Below, piece by piece: positions 1-7,626 of a stretch of DNA of 9,144 bases. The DNA is taken from NCBI GenBank assembly GCA_964657395.1, contig CAZZUX010000134.1:1-9144 (forward strand), read 5' to 3'. The position numbers were made by a program, and so were the translations under genes. Source of the stretch: G963692885 sp964657395. GTDB taxonomy: Bacteria; Acidobacteriota; Terriglobia; Terriglobales; Acidobacteriaceae. The notes below the pieces were generated by a model that was given only the letters and a program-made list of their open reading frames with translations, ran no database searches and had not been told where the DNA came from. Within the stretch, counting starts at the first letter, position 1. The number at the start of each line of letters is the position of its first letter.

Positions 1-699
1 CACGGAATAGGGGACCAGCACAGTCTGATCTGCTATCTCTGACTGCCCGAACGTGTCAACCCGCTCCTTGAAAATTCCGATGACCGTGAAGGGAATGCCG
101 CTGATCTGGAAACTTCGATTCAGCGCAGCATCCGTGCCTCCAAACATTTCCTGCGCGAAAGGCGCTGTCACCATCGCGACCTGGGTATGGGTATCTTCGT
201 CTTCATCATCGAAGTAGCGGCCGGAAAGCATGACAAGGTTGCGCACAATCCGATATTGAGGAGACACACCCAGCACCAGGATGTCTTTCACAACACCGGA
301 GCCAAAGGAGATCCGATCATGCATCTCCAGCATGGGCGATGAAGCCGCCACGGAAGGTACCTGGCTGTCCACAGCTTTCTCATCATCGCGGGTTAGGAAA
401 TCATTCCTATAGTCGCCGCTTTCCGCCGTGCCTCCGCCGGAATACTCAACCTCGACCATGTTGATCCCGATGCCCTGGATCAAATGTTGAATATAGTTTT
501 TTCCAGTGAGACCAATCGTTGTCACCAGGATCAGAGAAGCGGATCCAATGACCATGCCGAGCGCGGTGAGCGCGAAGCGTACCTTGTTCGCGCGAAAACT
601 ATCGAAAGCCAGACGCAGGATCTCGCTGAGGACCATGGTTCGCTTTGCGCTGGCCAGGGTCCGCTCAAACGCGGCGTTTCGTCTCTCTGTCACTGTCAT
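1..699 (-). CDS. MacB-type ABC transporter permease, N-terminal part (cut by left edge)
   Basis: Reading the minus strand from an ATG at 699 gives an open frame of 233 codons to the window edge. It begins MTVTERRNAAFERTLASAKR and is followed by a basic amphipathic stretch (SEILRLAFDSFRANKVRF) and one membrane helix at about residues 42-64. A soluble stretch rich in V/I beta-like segments follows, including the part ending near FTVIGIFKER. This is the usual order for the MacB periplasmic core domain after the first transmembrane helix, in permeases that work with a MacB-like ATPase to move substrates or act on lipoproteins and peptides. An in-frame TGA lies just upstream, at about codon -9. 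A second in-frame ATG at 634-636 would remove 21 residues and start nearer the conserved part; neither start has a strong Shine-Dalgarno site. The remaining helices and the substrate are not visible. The ATPase gene is not in the window. Family assignment is fairly secure, the exact start less so. Confidence 0.86.
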   Translation of the reverse strand, partial: MTVTERRNAAFERTLASAKRTMVLSEILRLAFDSFRANKVRFALTALGMVIGSASLILVTTIGLTGKNYIQHLIQGIGINMVEVEYSGGGTAESGDYRNDFLTRDDEKAVDSQVPSVAASSPMLEMHDRISFGSGVVKDILVLGVSPQYRIVRNLVMLSGRYFDDEDEDTHTQVAMVTAPFAQEMFGGTDAALNRSFQISGIPFTVIGIFKERVDTFGQSEIADQTVLVPYSV

Positions 700-776
700 C
701 AACAACTCTGATGTTCGTCAAAAGCTACAGGCTTCATTTTGCCTCATCGCACCATCGAAGGTAGTGGCAAGGGTAG

Positions 777-791
777 TTCGCTGAAAGCGAA
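777..791. repeat. Perfect inverted repeat TTCGCT-GAA-AGCGAA
   Basis: Six-base arms with a three-base spacer, placed about 78 bases upstream of the permease start (699) and 198 bases upstream of the receptor GTG. It could be an operator for the divergent pair or chance. There is no U-tract after it, so a terminator is unlikely. Confidence 0.4.
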
Positions 792-894
792 GCAACCCGC
801 CAGAACGTCAGAGACAACGGCAAAGTCTTGATCTGACTTGCTTCGACCCAGGGGCTGGATACGTAGAGCTTCGGGCGTACCTAAACCATACAGA

Positions 895-908
895 GATGCA
901 AATGCATC
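895..908. repeat. Perfect inverted repeat GATGCA-AA-TGCATC
   Basis: A 14-base palindrome with six-base arms and a two-base centre, about 80 bases upstream of the receptor GTG. The size and symmetry suit a dimeric regulator site. It overlaps the ATG at 896 that begins the longest possible receptor frame, which is another reason to doubt that start. Function is inferred from position only. Confidence 0.4.
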
Positions 909-975
909 CACACCGGCGCCTGCCGGAAGCAGTGGGATGCTGGCTTTATTCTCCGTTGCCCAGTTCGTACCTACT

Positions 976-981
976 CGGAGG
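976..981 (+). promoter_or_regulatory. Ribosome binding site CGGAGG for the receptor gene
   Basis: CGGAGG is followed by a 7-base spacer and then GTG at 989-991. This near-consensus site decides the start of the receptor gene in favour of the GTG over the upstream ATG at 896. Confidence 0.8.
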
Positions 982-988
982 CACCGTA

Positions 989-3900
989 GTGAACGCGTTA
1001 CCGGCAGTAAAGAACCCTAAAGTTGTCTTTTCACCCCTGGTAGCTGCCCGCCTCAGGCGTTCGGCTTACACTCTTCTCCTCGCTGGACTCTTGCCGGCGA
1101 CCAATTTGATTCAGGTTCATGCGCAGGCAGTCTTCGGCTCCATCGTGGGGACGGTCACTGATCCCAGCGGCGCGGCAATCCCGAATGCAACCATTGTCAT
1201 CACCGACACAAGTAAAGGCACCAGCCAGACAGTCCAATCGAATGCAAGCGGCAACTACACTGCATCGCGGCTGATTCCCGATTCCTACACAGTCAAGGCT
1301 ACGGCACAAGGCTTCTCGCCGGCTGAAGCCGACAACGTGGCCGTCGCAGCGGATACGTCCCCACAGGTAAACCTGGTCTTTCAGGCAGCGGGCGCCAGCC
1401 AGACAGTCACGGTCACAGCAGAAGCTGCTGCCCTGCAGACTGATCGCGCCGACGTGGGCACAGTGCTCGACAATCGTCAGCTGCAGGATCTGCCAAATCA
1501 AAATCGCAATTTCACGAGTTTTGCTCTACTGACGCCAGGCGTTCAGCGAGGATCGTTCAACATCGCGCCAACCGAAAATCCGCAAGGCACACAATCCCTT
1601 GAAGTCAACGGCTCCAACTATGGTTCTCTGGGCTATCTGCTGGATGGAACGGACAACCGCGAGCCGATTGACGGCATTATCGTTGTTAATCCGACCCTTG
1701 ATTCTGTCAGTGAATCGAAAGTAGACACCGAGAATTTTCCTGCTGAATTTGGCGGCGCGATCGCAGGCTTTGTCTCTGCGCAGACGCGCTCCGGCGGTAA
1801 CGAAATTCACGGCGATTTGTTCGAATTCCGTCGCAGTGCGGCCCTGGAGGCGCGCGATCCATTTACCCAGTCACAGCCTGATGCTGTCACAGGAAAATAC
1901 ATTCCGGGTTCACTCTACAACCAGTTTGGCGGCTCGATCGGTGGTCCCATCCTCAAGGATAAGGCGTTCTTCTTCGGCGACTACCAGGGAACACGCCAGA
2001 AGATCGGCACCAGTCTTCAGCAGAACGTGCCGACAGCCCTTGTTCGCAGCACCTGCCTCAACACAGCCAGTGCTACCTGCGATCTTTCGCAATATGGCGG
2101 CACCGTCATTTCGAATGCGCTGGTCACTCCGCAGGGACGCGCTTTGCTGAGCCAGCTGCCGGCACCGAACGCCGGCGCGGCCACTGCCACGACGAACAAT
2201 TACGACGGCTCGGGAAGTGGCAACAACAATGGCGACCAGGCGGATCTGCGCATTGATGACCAGGTGACTGGCCCTCTTCACGCCTTCGCCCGGTATGACT
2301 ACTCACGCTTTACGCTATTTGGTGCGCCTGTCTTCGGCGCAGCCGGTGGCGAGGGTTTCGGACTCGGCAACACCACGGGCACGGATACAGTTCAGAATCA
2401 GAGTGCGGCCACTGGTTTCGATTATGCGATCAGCTCCACACTGCTGACAGATTTCCGGTTTGGCTTTCTCGACTACCACGTCTCGGAAAATAAATTCGAC
2501 GCGGGTACGGCGCCTGCCACGGCGCTCGGGCTTCCAAATCTGAACACCGGCTCTGCGGATACGTCAGGCTCTCCAAGCTTCAACGTAGTCGACGGGAGCG
2601 TATCCAACTTCGGGGATCAGTTCTGCAACTGCCCGCTGCAGGAGAGCGAGCAGGTCTTCCAGGTTGCAAACAACTGGACGAAGACCTTCGGCAATCACTC
2701 TGTACGCTTCGGCGGAGATGTCCGCTATGCGCTGAACCTGCGCAATGCGAGCGACTACAACCGCAGCGGCAATCTCTACTTCAACCAGAGCACGGGCGCC
2801 GGCTCCGGCCTCGCTGCCATCCTGGAAGGACAGGTTGCGCAGTTTCAGCGCTTCGACGTGTACAGTCAGACAGCTTCCAACCGCCAGAAACGCGGCGCTT
2901 TCTACGCGCAGGACAGCTGGCGCGTGACACCTAAACTCACTGTCAACTATGGCGTTCGTTGGGACATTATCTTCCCGGAGACAGTGAACAGTCCGGGTAA
3001 CGGCGGCTTCACGGATCTGCAGAATGGAGTGATTCGCGTTGCTGGTATCGGTGGCATCGGAACCAACGGCAACCAGAATGTCGACTTGCTGAATCTCGGC
3101 GGACGGTTTGGCTTTGCCTACCAGGTACGCAATGGCACCGTGATCCGCGGCGCCATCGGCCAGGTCTATGACGACGTAGGCTTCTTCGGCACCATCTTCG
3201 GCTCGGCTCTTACGCACAACATCCCGGTCGTCAATGCAGAAAACGTCGGCAGCTCCAGTAACACGACCGCCGTCTACTCATACGCGACACTGCCGAAGCA
3301 GTCACCACAGCTTCCTATCCCCACCAACGGCCTTATCCCGGTGCTGAATGGTATTGGCTACAGTGTGCGAGGCAACACGCTGCTTTTGCCGAAGGTGGAT
3401 CAATTCAACGTCAGCCTGCAGCAGCAGATCTCTCAGCAAATGACCTTCACGCTCGCGTACATCGGCAACATTGGCGAACGGGTTTACCCAAGTGAGACCG
3501 CTGGTTACAACATCAACCAACCTGTCCTTCCTGCAGCTACAACAGACCCTGCAGTCCAGGCGCTTGAGCTCGCCAGCCGCGATGCTCGTCGCCCTTACTA
3601 CAACCGCTTCACCAACCTCTACAACGGCGGCGTTCAGCAATGCTGCTCGCAGGACATCAATTCCCTGCTGCCTTCTGCGCGCGAAACCTACAACGCATTC
3701 CAGGTCACGCTTGAGCAGAAGTTTGCTCATGGCTTCCAGTTGCTAGCGGATTACACCTGGTCGCGCGCACTCAACTACGGAGCTACCTATTTCGCCAACA
3801 ATCCTTCTGTAGAGAAAGGTCCGAGCGACACCAATCGCAATCAGTTGTTTGTCCTGAGCGGCCTCTATGAACTGCCATTCGGAGAAGGCAAGCTCATCGG

Positions 3901-4510
3901 CAACACCTCCAACCGGTGGATCAACTACGGCATCGGTGGCTGGCAGCTCGCCGGCACGACGACGTGGGAAAGCGGCTTGCCGTTTACGCCGACTTACAAC
4001 GAATGCGGCTCCGATGAGGACATCGACACCAACTCGTCGAGCCCGGGTACCTCAAGTGACTGCCGGCCGGACAAGGCAAGTACCGGTGCCGATCAGGGCT
4101 TCGTCACTTCAGCTTCGTCCTATGACCCTGTCGGTCGCAGCCGTCGTATCTTCACACCAGTCGCACCGCTTGCAACGAATGGAGCACAATCGGGTCCGTT
4201 CGTTCGTCCCGCCTTCGGCAGCTTCGGCAACATCGGAAGAGACTCGTTCCATGGTCCTACCGACTACTTTGCAGATGCCTCGCTCTTCAAGAACTTCACT
4301 GTCACCGAGCGCGTGAAAGGCCAGTTTCAATTCCAAGCCTTCAACGTCTTCAATCATGTTCCGCTGGGTCTGCCCAGCGCCAGCAATGCTCGTTGCGTAG
4401 ATTGCACCACCGGCGACTCGGGCCTGATTACGAGCGTCGACAGTGCACTTTCGAGCAGCGGCCAACCTTACATGCGGCAACTGCAGTTCGGGGCCCGCTT
4501 CACCTTCTAG
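989..4510 (+). CDS. TonB-dependent receptor, Oar-like, with carboxypeptidase-regulatory domain
   Basis: Outer-membrane transport protein of 1173 residues, expected to import a bulky substrate using TonB energy. From the GTG start, a basic n-region (RLRR, 21-24) and hydrophobic core end at a signal-peptidase-like HAQA (about residue 47). Residues 48-135 form a carboxypeptidase-regulatory beta-sandwich (GTVTDPSGAAIPNATI, then a conserved Y-V-T type core). Residues about 150-255 look like the plug, with the segment LDNRQLQDLPNQNRNF and the later YLLDGTDN. The rest has the alternating pattern of a beta-barrel and ends in LQFGARFTF, with the C-terminal phenylalanine typical of Bam-inserted barrels. 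Starting at ATG 896 would add 31 odd residues ahead of the signal peptide and has no good ribosome site. The mature protein holds ten cysteines, all in five close pairs. No clear TonB box was found. Substrate is unknown; the neighbouring GH32 gene hints at carbohydrate, weakly. Confidence 0.92.
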   Translation: MNALPAVKNPKVVFSPLVAARLRRSAYTLLLAGLLPATNLIQVHAQAVFGSIVGTVTDPSGAAIPNATIVITDTSKGTSQTVQSNASGNYTASRLIPDSYTVKATAQGFSPAEADNVAVAADTSPQVNLVFQAAGASQTVTVTAEAAALQTDRADVGTVLDNRQLQDLPNQNRNFTSFALLTPGVQRGSFNIAPTENPQGTQSLEVNGSNYGSLGYLLDGTDNREPIDGIIVVNPTLDSVSESKVDTENFPAEFGGAIAGFVSAQTRSGGNEIHGDLFEFRRSAALEARDPFTQSQPDAVTGKYIPGSLYNQFGGSIGGPILKDKAFFFGDYQGTRQKIGTSLQQNVPTALVRSTCLNTASATCDLSQYGGTVISNALVTPQGRALLSQLPAPNAGAATATTNNYDGSGSGNNNGDQADLRIDDQVTGPLHAFARYDYSRFTLFGAPVFGAAGGEGFGLGNTTGTDTVQNQSAATGFDYAISSTLLTDFRFGFLDYHVSENKFDAGTAPATALGLPNLNTGSADTSGSPSFNVVDGSVSNFGDQFCNCPLQESEQVFQVANNWTKTFGNHSVRFGGDVRYALNLRNASDYNRSGNLYFNQSTGAGSGLAAILEGQVAQFQRFDVYSQTASNRQKRGAFYAQDSWRVTPKLTVNYGVRWDIIFPETVNSPGNGGFTDLQNGVIRVAGIGGIGTNGNQNVDLLNLGGRFGFAYQVRNGTVIRGAIGQVYDDVGFFGTIFGSALTHNIPVVNAENVGSSSNTTAVYSYATLPKQSPQLPIPTNGLIPVLNGIGYSVRGNTLLLPKVDQFNVSLQQQISQQMTFTLAYIGNIGERVYPSETAGYNINQPVLPAATTDPAVQALELASRDARRPYYNRFTNLYNGGVQQCCSQDINSLLPSARETYNAFQVTLEQKFAHGFQLLADYTWSRALNYGATYFANNPSVEKGPSDTNRNQLFVLSGLYELPFGEGKLIGNTSNRWINYGIGGWQLAGTTTWESGLPFTPTYNECGSDEDIDTNSSSPGTSSDCRPDKASTGADQGFVTSASSYDPVGRSRRIFTPVAPLATNGAQSGPFVRPAFGSFGNIGRDSFHGPTDYFADASLFKNFTVTERVKGQFQFQAFNVFNHVPLGLPSASNARCVDCTTGDSGLITSVDSALSSSGQPYMRQLQFGARFTF

Positions 4511-4528
4511 TCTCGTTCTCAACCAAAC

Positions 4529-4566
4529 AAGAGAGGCCGCCGATCATTGGCGGCCTCTCTTCTTTT
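4529..4566. terminator. Bidirectional intrinsic terminator between converging genes
   Basis: A perfect 13-base-pair stem (4529-4541 with 4549-4561, AAGAGAGGCCGCC and its complement) closes a 7-base loop. On the plus strand it is followed by CTTTTG, and the TT and CTTTT run make a short U-tract. On the minus strand the stem is followed by TGTTTGGTT, a weaker U-rich tail. It starts 18 bases after the receptor stop codon and sits 9 bases beyond the GH32 stop codon, so it can end both transcripts. Confidence 0.85.
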
Positions 4567-4575
4567 GAATAAGGC

Positions 4576-6147
4576 TCAGGTCGTCAGACGATCGGGCGAT
4601 ATAGGCGTAACCCCAGCGACCGTCATATCTACCAGCGAAGCCGAACTACCCGACCACACCAAGGCTATTTCTTCTGTTGTGGGAGTATATTCACGCAGTG
4701 TAATCGCCTCCGCGCTATCTACAAAGATCTCGATAACCGATCCATCCATCCAAAGCTCAATTGTGGAAATGCCCTTCCCGTCGGGCTTGAACAACAGGGT
4801 CTCGGCACCTATCGTGACCGCTGGTTTCTCCGGATGCGCACTATAAACAAGGGATACCAATGACATCCCTTCCGAGCCATTTCGTAAATCGAACTTCCAC
4901 CTATCTGCGCTGTGTTTGAAGCGTAGGCTCACATAGCCGGCACGACGTTTAATGCGTTGCGACTGTATCCATGTAGCTACTCCATCGCGTGAAACCTTCG
5001 GCATTGCTTGAAGATCATGTTTTAAAGCCGAAAACTCCGGAGCAACTTCCATATGCAAGCTATTCCTCTCGTCAATGGAAAGCACACGAGGCAGTGCCAT
5101 CATGCCGGACCATCCCGCCTCCAGCATCGCGGCATCCGGCCGTCGCTCCGGGTTCCAGCCCCAGAGAATACGCCGACCTCTTTCATCCACCATGCTCTTC
5201 ATCGCGTAATAGGCGCCATGATCGAGCAGCCCGCTCGTCTCCACGTGGAACCGCAAGTCCCGCTTATCGAAGACGCCTACGTTCCAGTACACCTTCCGCT
5301 CGGTTGAGTACAGCAACACATACTTATCGCCCAACGGGAAGAAGTCAGGACACTCCCACATCTCGCCCGTATCCACTGGGTTTGACTGGCTGCCGCCGTT
5401 CCATTTGCCTTGGGCGAGCGGATGCAGATAGGTCCACTCACGGCCATCTTTCGAAGTGTAGAGAAGCACCGCGCCCCCAACGCGATTCATACCGGAACCT
5501 ACGCCGAGATACCATGTGTCCCCTTCCTTCCATGGGCATGGATCACGAAAGCCGGTCACCTTCATGCCCGGCGGAGGCGCAGCAATCACAGGCTGATCCA
5601 GCTTCTTCCAGATCTGCAGGTCATCGTCCACCGCCGTCGCAAGACACTGCACTTCGCGCGTACCTTCACCGCGAATGGTTTCGTCTTCCGGAGAAGATTT
5701 GCTGACTCCGGTATACAGCACCGTCGGCACATCCATCCCTGGCAGAACGCTGCCAGTGAAAATGCCATAGGAATCGAATTTGCCAGGTCCCGGAGCTAGT
5801 GCGAGTGGCTGATGCTTCCAATGCACCAGGTCAGCACTGGTCGCATGGTTCCAATGCATATCTCCCCACACCGCACCGCCGGGATTGTATTGAAAGAACA
5901 TGTGATACTCGCCGCGATGAAACCTTGGAGCGCACGGATCATTCATCCAGTTATGGCGTGGCAACAAATGAAACTGAGGACGCAACGGATCATTCGCCAG
6001 CTTCTGCTGTAACTCTCGAGGCAGCGGAGGAAGAGCAGCATCCTGGGCATCGGCAGACCAGGCTGGTTCAGCAGCACCAACACAGACCGGCAGCGCAAGG
6101 CACGCGGAAGAAGCCAGCGAGGCCACTAAAAACTTTCGTCGATCCAT
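4576..6147 (-). CDS. Glycoside hydrolase family 32 (exported fructan/sucrose hydrolase)
   Basis: A 523-residue enzyme expected to cleave fructofuranosyl bonds (sucrose, levan or inulin) with retention of configuration, outside the cytoplasm. The chosen ATG at 6147 opens MDRRKFLVAS, a short twin-arginine-like n-region, followed by a hydrophobic stretch and a likely cleavage near VGA (about residue 25). A longer frame to a GTG at 6219 adds 24 residues before the signal and is rejected. The five-bladed propeller carries all three catalytic acids: nucleophile D70 in WMNDP, transition-state stabiliser D202 in FRDP, and acid/base E265 in WECPDF. Other family marks are WGDMHW (94-99), LWGW (328-331), and a C-terminal beta-sandwich with LWMDGSVIEIFVDSAEA (about 465-481). 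WMNDPCA replaces the usual WMNDPNG. Length fits a single-domain GH32 with no extra binding module. The exact substrate cannot be told from sequence alone: invertase, levanase and inulinase are all possible. Confidence 0.93.
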   Translation of the reverse strand: MDRRKFLVASLASSACLALPVCVGAAEPAWSADAQDAALPPLPRELQQKLANDPLRPQFHLLPRHNWMNDPCAPRFHRGEYHMFFQYNPGGAVWGDMHWNHATSADLVHWKHQPLALAPGPGKFDSYGIFTGSVLPGMDVPTVLYTGVSKSSPEDETIRGEGTREVQCLATAVDDDLQIWKKLDQPVIAAPPPGMKVTGFRDPCPWKEGDTWYLGVGSGMNRVGGAVLLYTSKDGREWTYLHPLAQGKWNGGSQSNPVDTGEMWECPDFFPLGDKYVLLYSTERKVYWNVGVFDKRDLRFHVETSGLLDHGAYYAMKSMVDERGRRILWGWNPERRPDAAMLEAGWSGMMALPRVLSIDERNSLHMEVAPEFSALKHDLQAMPKVSRDGVATWIQSQRIKRRAGYVSLRFKHSADRWKFDLRNGSEGMSLVSLVYSAHPEKPAVTIGAETLLFKPDGKGISTIELWMDGSVIEIFVDSAEAITLREYTPTTEEIALVWSGSSASLVDMTVAGVTPISPDRLTT

Positions 6148-6301
6148 GAGTTCTAACCTGCCGTCCGACAACGACGCCTCGATCCAGCAAACCTCTAGTG
6201 GCGCGCGCGAATCAACCACTCCATGCCAGACTGAGGCGTGAGGGCTGCAATCGTCAAGCGAGACCCAAACCTCGTTCCCCGGACTGATAAACTAACCTTG
6301 C

Positions 6302-6391
6302 GGAGGGATGGCAGAGTGGTTGATTGCGGCGGTCTTGAAAACCGCTTTACCTTTGCGGGTAACGGGGGTTCGAATCCCTCTCCCTCCGCCA
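6302..6391 (+). tRNA. tRNA-Ser (anticodon UGA)
   Basis: Serine tRNA reading UCA (and other UCN) codons. Acceptor arm GGAGGGA (6302-6308) pairs with TCCCTCC (6381-6387), followed by discriminator G and an encoded CCA (6389-6391). The D-stem is GCA/TGC (6311-6313 and 6325-6327). The anticodon stem GCGGT/ACCGC (6329-6333 and 6341-6345) holds loop CTTGAAA, with anticodon TGA at 6336-6338. A long variable arm (TTACC 6347-6351 with GGTAA 6358-6362), typical of serine tRNAs, precedes a T-arm with loop TTCGAAT (6369-6375). TGATAAACT at 6285-6293 is a possible -10 region, with no clear -35. Frames on the opposite strand of this gene are the familiar spurious translations of tRNA-Ser and are not genes. 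Confidence 0.97.
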
Positions 6392-6397
6392 CAGACC

Positions 6398-6418
6398 TGT
6401 CCTAAGCCATCCAGGACA
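6398..6418. repeat. Small hairpin between the converging tRNA and DUF4412-like genes
   Basis: TGTCCT and AGGACA form a perfect 6-base-pair stem around a 9-base loop, starting 7 bases after the tRNA 3' end. No U-tract follows on either strand, so it may be a weak terminator or a processing site, or chance. Confidence 0.35.
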
Positions 6419-6467
6419 ATCCAGAATCTAACCACACGCGGAACCGATTTCCCCACAGCCACACTCG

Positions 6468-7598
6468 TTAGTGCGTCATGGGCGACTGAACCTGCTTGTA
6501 GCCGCTGGGGACCTGGAAGCTGGAGTTGTTGACAGGCGCCGTCGAGAAGTTCGACATTTCTGTCTGGCTTTCCATCAGGATGCCTGCCGTAGCTGCACTG
6601 GAGTCCGCACTGCTGCTGGCTGTTGCCGCCGCTGCGGGCTTGTGCTTCATCAACGCGCCCATGCTGGATCCGCCAAGCGCCCGGCCGAAGCTGCCCAACC
6701 TGGCGATCTGGTCGCCGGCTGCTTGTGTACCTGTGTTTGTGGCGATTTCTTTGGTGACTTCGCCTGGCTTGTTGCTGTCCGACTTGGACTGCGCCGGCAA
6801 GGGCAGCACCGAGGGCGCCGGCAGCGGCTGGCCATCCGCCGACATGCCGACGCGGGTGATCTGCAGGACCGGCAGGCCACTCATGCCGGCCGACTCCTTC
6901 TTGAGATCGGCAAGCGCCTGGGAGGCTCCAGGATACGCAGCAAGCATGCCGCCCGCTGGTGAGCTGCCTGTCTCGAAACCGAGTTCGCTCGCCATGCGTT
7001 TGCTGAAGGCCCGCATCTCTTCCAGGCCGGGGGCACTGTCGATCATCCACATTTCCGAAGTGGCTGCCATGCCTGCCTGGGCATTGGAGCCATCATTCGC
7101 ATTGGCCAGCATGGTCACTGTCAGCAGGGCTTCCTTTGCGGTCTTGCCATCCAGCTCGCGGGTTGCGCCGCTGCGGGTGATATGGGCATTGAACTTCAAC
7201 TGGTTCGCGGGGTCGCCGCCAGACTGCTTGGGAGACTCCTTCGCCTTGGCTGCCGCCTTCGCCATCGCTTCCTGCATCTGCTCGAAGGTCACGGTCGAGT
7301 AGGTGCGCTTGGCATTGTCGATGGTCGTAATGGTGTGCTGGTCCAGGTCAATGATCTCCGTATTGTGAGGATCGGTGCGGACCATCTGGTTGCCATGGAT
7401 CATCACGGTGGAGGTGGTAGGCTCGCCCACCTGCCTGACCTGGGCGCTAAAAGCACTGGCCATCTTGAGCATGCCCATCATGGAGCCGCCGTTGATTTTG
7501 GTGGTCTCCTGATAGCTGACATCCGCCCTGGCCGCAGCCTGAAAAAGACAGGCGCTGCAGGCAAGACTGAGTCCGATGCGAAACGTGAACGCGTTCAT
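6468..7598 (-). CDS. Secreted protein of unknown function, weakly DUF4412-like
   Basis: 376 residues beginning MNAFTFRIGLSLACSACLF, with a signal-peptidase-like AARA before residue 26, so the protein is probably periplasmic or outside. No lipobox is seen. The start is supported by CAGGAG 6 bases upstream. Residues about 28-105 resemble the DUF4412 pattern of acidobacterial proteins: a Y-x-E-T opening, a GNQMVRTDPHNTEIIDLDQHT-like stretch (69-89) and a K-R-T-Y run (97-100). An alanine/lysine-rich helix (about 105-125), a second predicted domain and a Ser/Ala/Pro-rich stretch (about 255-340) follow. The C-terminus has PSGYKQVQSP (364-373), resembling the GYK ending of related proteins. The gene is followed by no clear terminator. 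It follows the OmpA-domain gene by 28 bases and is likely co-transcribed with it. The DUF4412 assignment is tentative; no enzyme motif was found. Confidence 0.85.
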   Translation of the reverse strand: MNAFTFRIGLSLACSACLFQAAARADVSYQETTKINGGSMMGMLKMASAFSAQVRQVGEPTTSTVMIHGNQMVRTDPHNTEIIDLDQHTITTIDNAKRTYSTVTFEQMQEAMAKAAAKAKESPKQSGGDPANQLKFNAHITRSGATRELDGKTAKEALLTVTMLANANDGSNAQAGMAATSEMWMIDSAPGLEEMRAFSKRMASELGFETGSSPAGGMLAAYPGASQALADLKKESAGMSGLPVLQITRVGMSADGQPLPAPSVLPLPAQSKSDSNKPGEVTKEIATNTGTQAAGDQIARLGSFGRALGGSSMGALMKHKPAAAATASSSADSSAATAGILMESQTEMSNFSTAPVNNSSFQVPSGYKQVQSPMTH

Positions 7599-7604
7599 GA
7601 AGTT

Positions 7605-7609
7605 CTCCT
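7605..7609 (-). promoter_or_regulatory. Ribosome binding site AGGAG for the DUF4412-like gene
   Basis: On the minus strand AGGAG ends 6 bases before the ATG at 7598. This strong site lies in the 28-base gap after the OmpA-domain gene, which fits translation from a shared transcript. Confidence 0.8.
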
Positions 7610-7626
7610 GTGGCTTTGAGGTGGGC

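Larger units (their letters stand above)
700..988. other. Divergent intergenic region between permease and receptor genes
   Basis: About 290 bases separate the start of the leftward permease gene from the start of the rightward receptor gene, so promoters for both should lie here. I see no convincing -35/-10 pair on either strand and no RNA gene. Open frames crossing this stretch are short, lack ribosome sites and look like chance. The long receptor frame stays open back to 896, but those extra codons look non-coding (see the receptor entry). Two perfect short inverted repeats are listed separately. Confidence 0.6.

Noticed and set aside
913..926. Inverted repeat CCGGC-GCCT-GCCGG upstream of the receptor
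   Set aside because: Five-base GC-only arms are expected by chance in DNA of this composition and there is no supporting context.
2564..3217. Minus-strand frame of 217 codons inside the receptor gene
   Set aside because: It is antisense to a well-supported barrel gene, has no ribosome site and shows no recognisable domain.
4989..5705. Plus-strand open frame of 238 codons within the GH32 gene
   Set aside because: It lies wholly opposite a strongly recognised GH32 gene with all catalytic motifs, and its own sequence is a low-complexity Arg/Ser/Pro mix typical of antisense frames in GC-rich DNA.
6302..6391. tRNA-Ser as a mobile-element attachment site
   Set aside because: No integrase is visible and I see no second copy of the tRNA 3' end within the window, so there is nothing to support an integrated element here.
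6195..7050. Minus-strand open frames across the tRNA-Ser gene, reading for example MAEGEGFEPPLPAKVKRF and GGGRGIRTPVTRKGK
   Set aside because: These are the well-known translations of the antisense strand of tRNA-Ser genes, often misannotated as proteins. They have no ribosome site and overlap a clear tRNA and a real gene.
6526..7302. Plus-strand frame of 258 codons opposite the DUF4412-like gene
   Set aside because: The hydrophobic Ala/Leu-rich sequence mirrors the Ala/Ser-rich opposite strand. The minus-strand gene has a signal peptide and a strong ribosome site, while this frame has neither.
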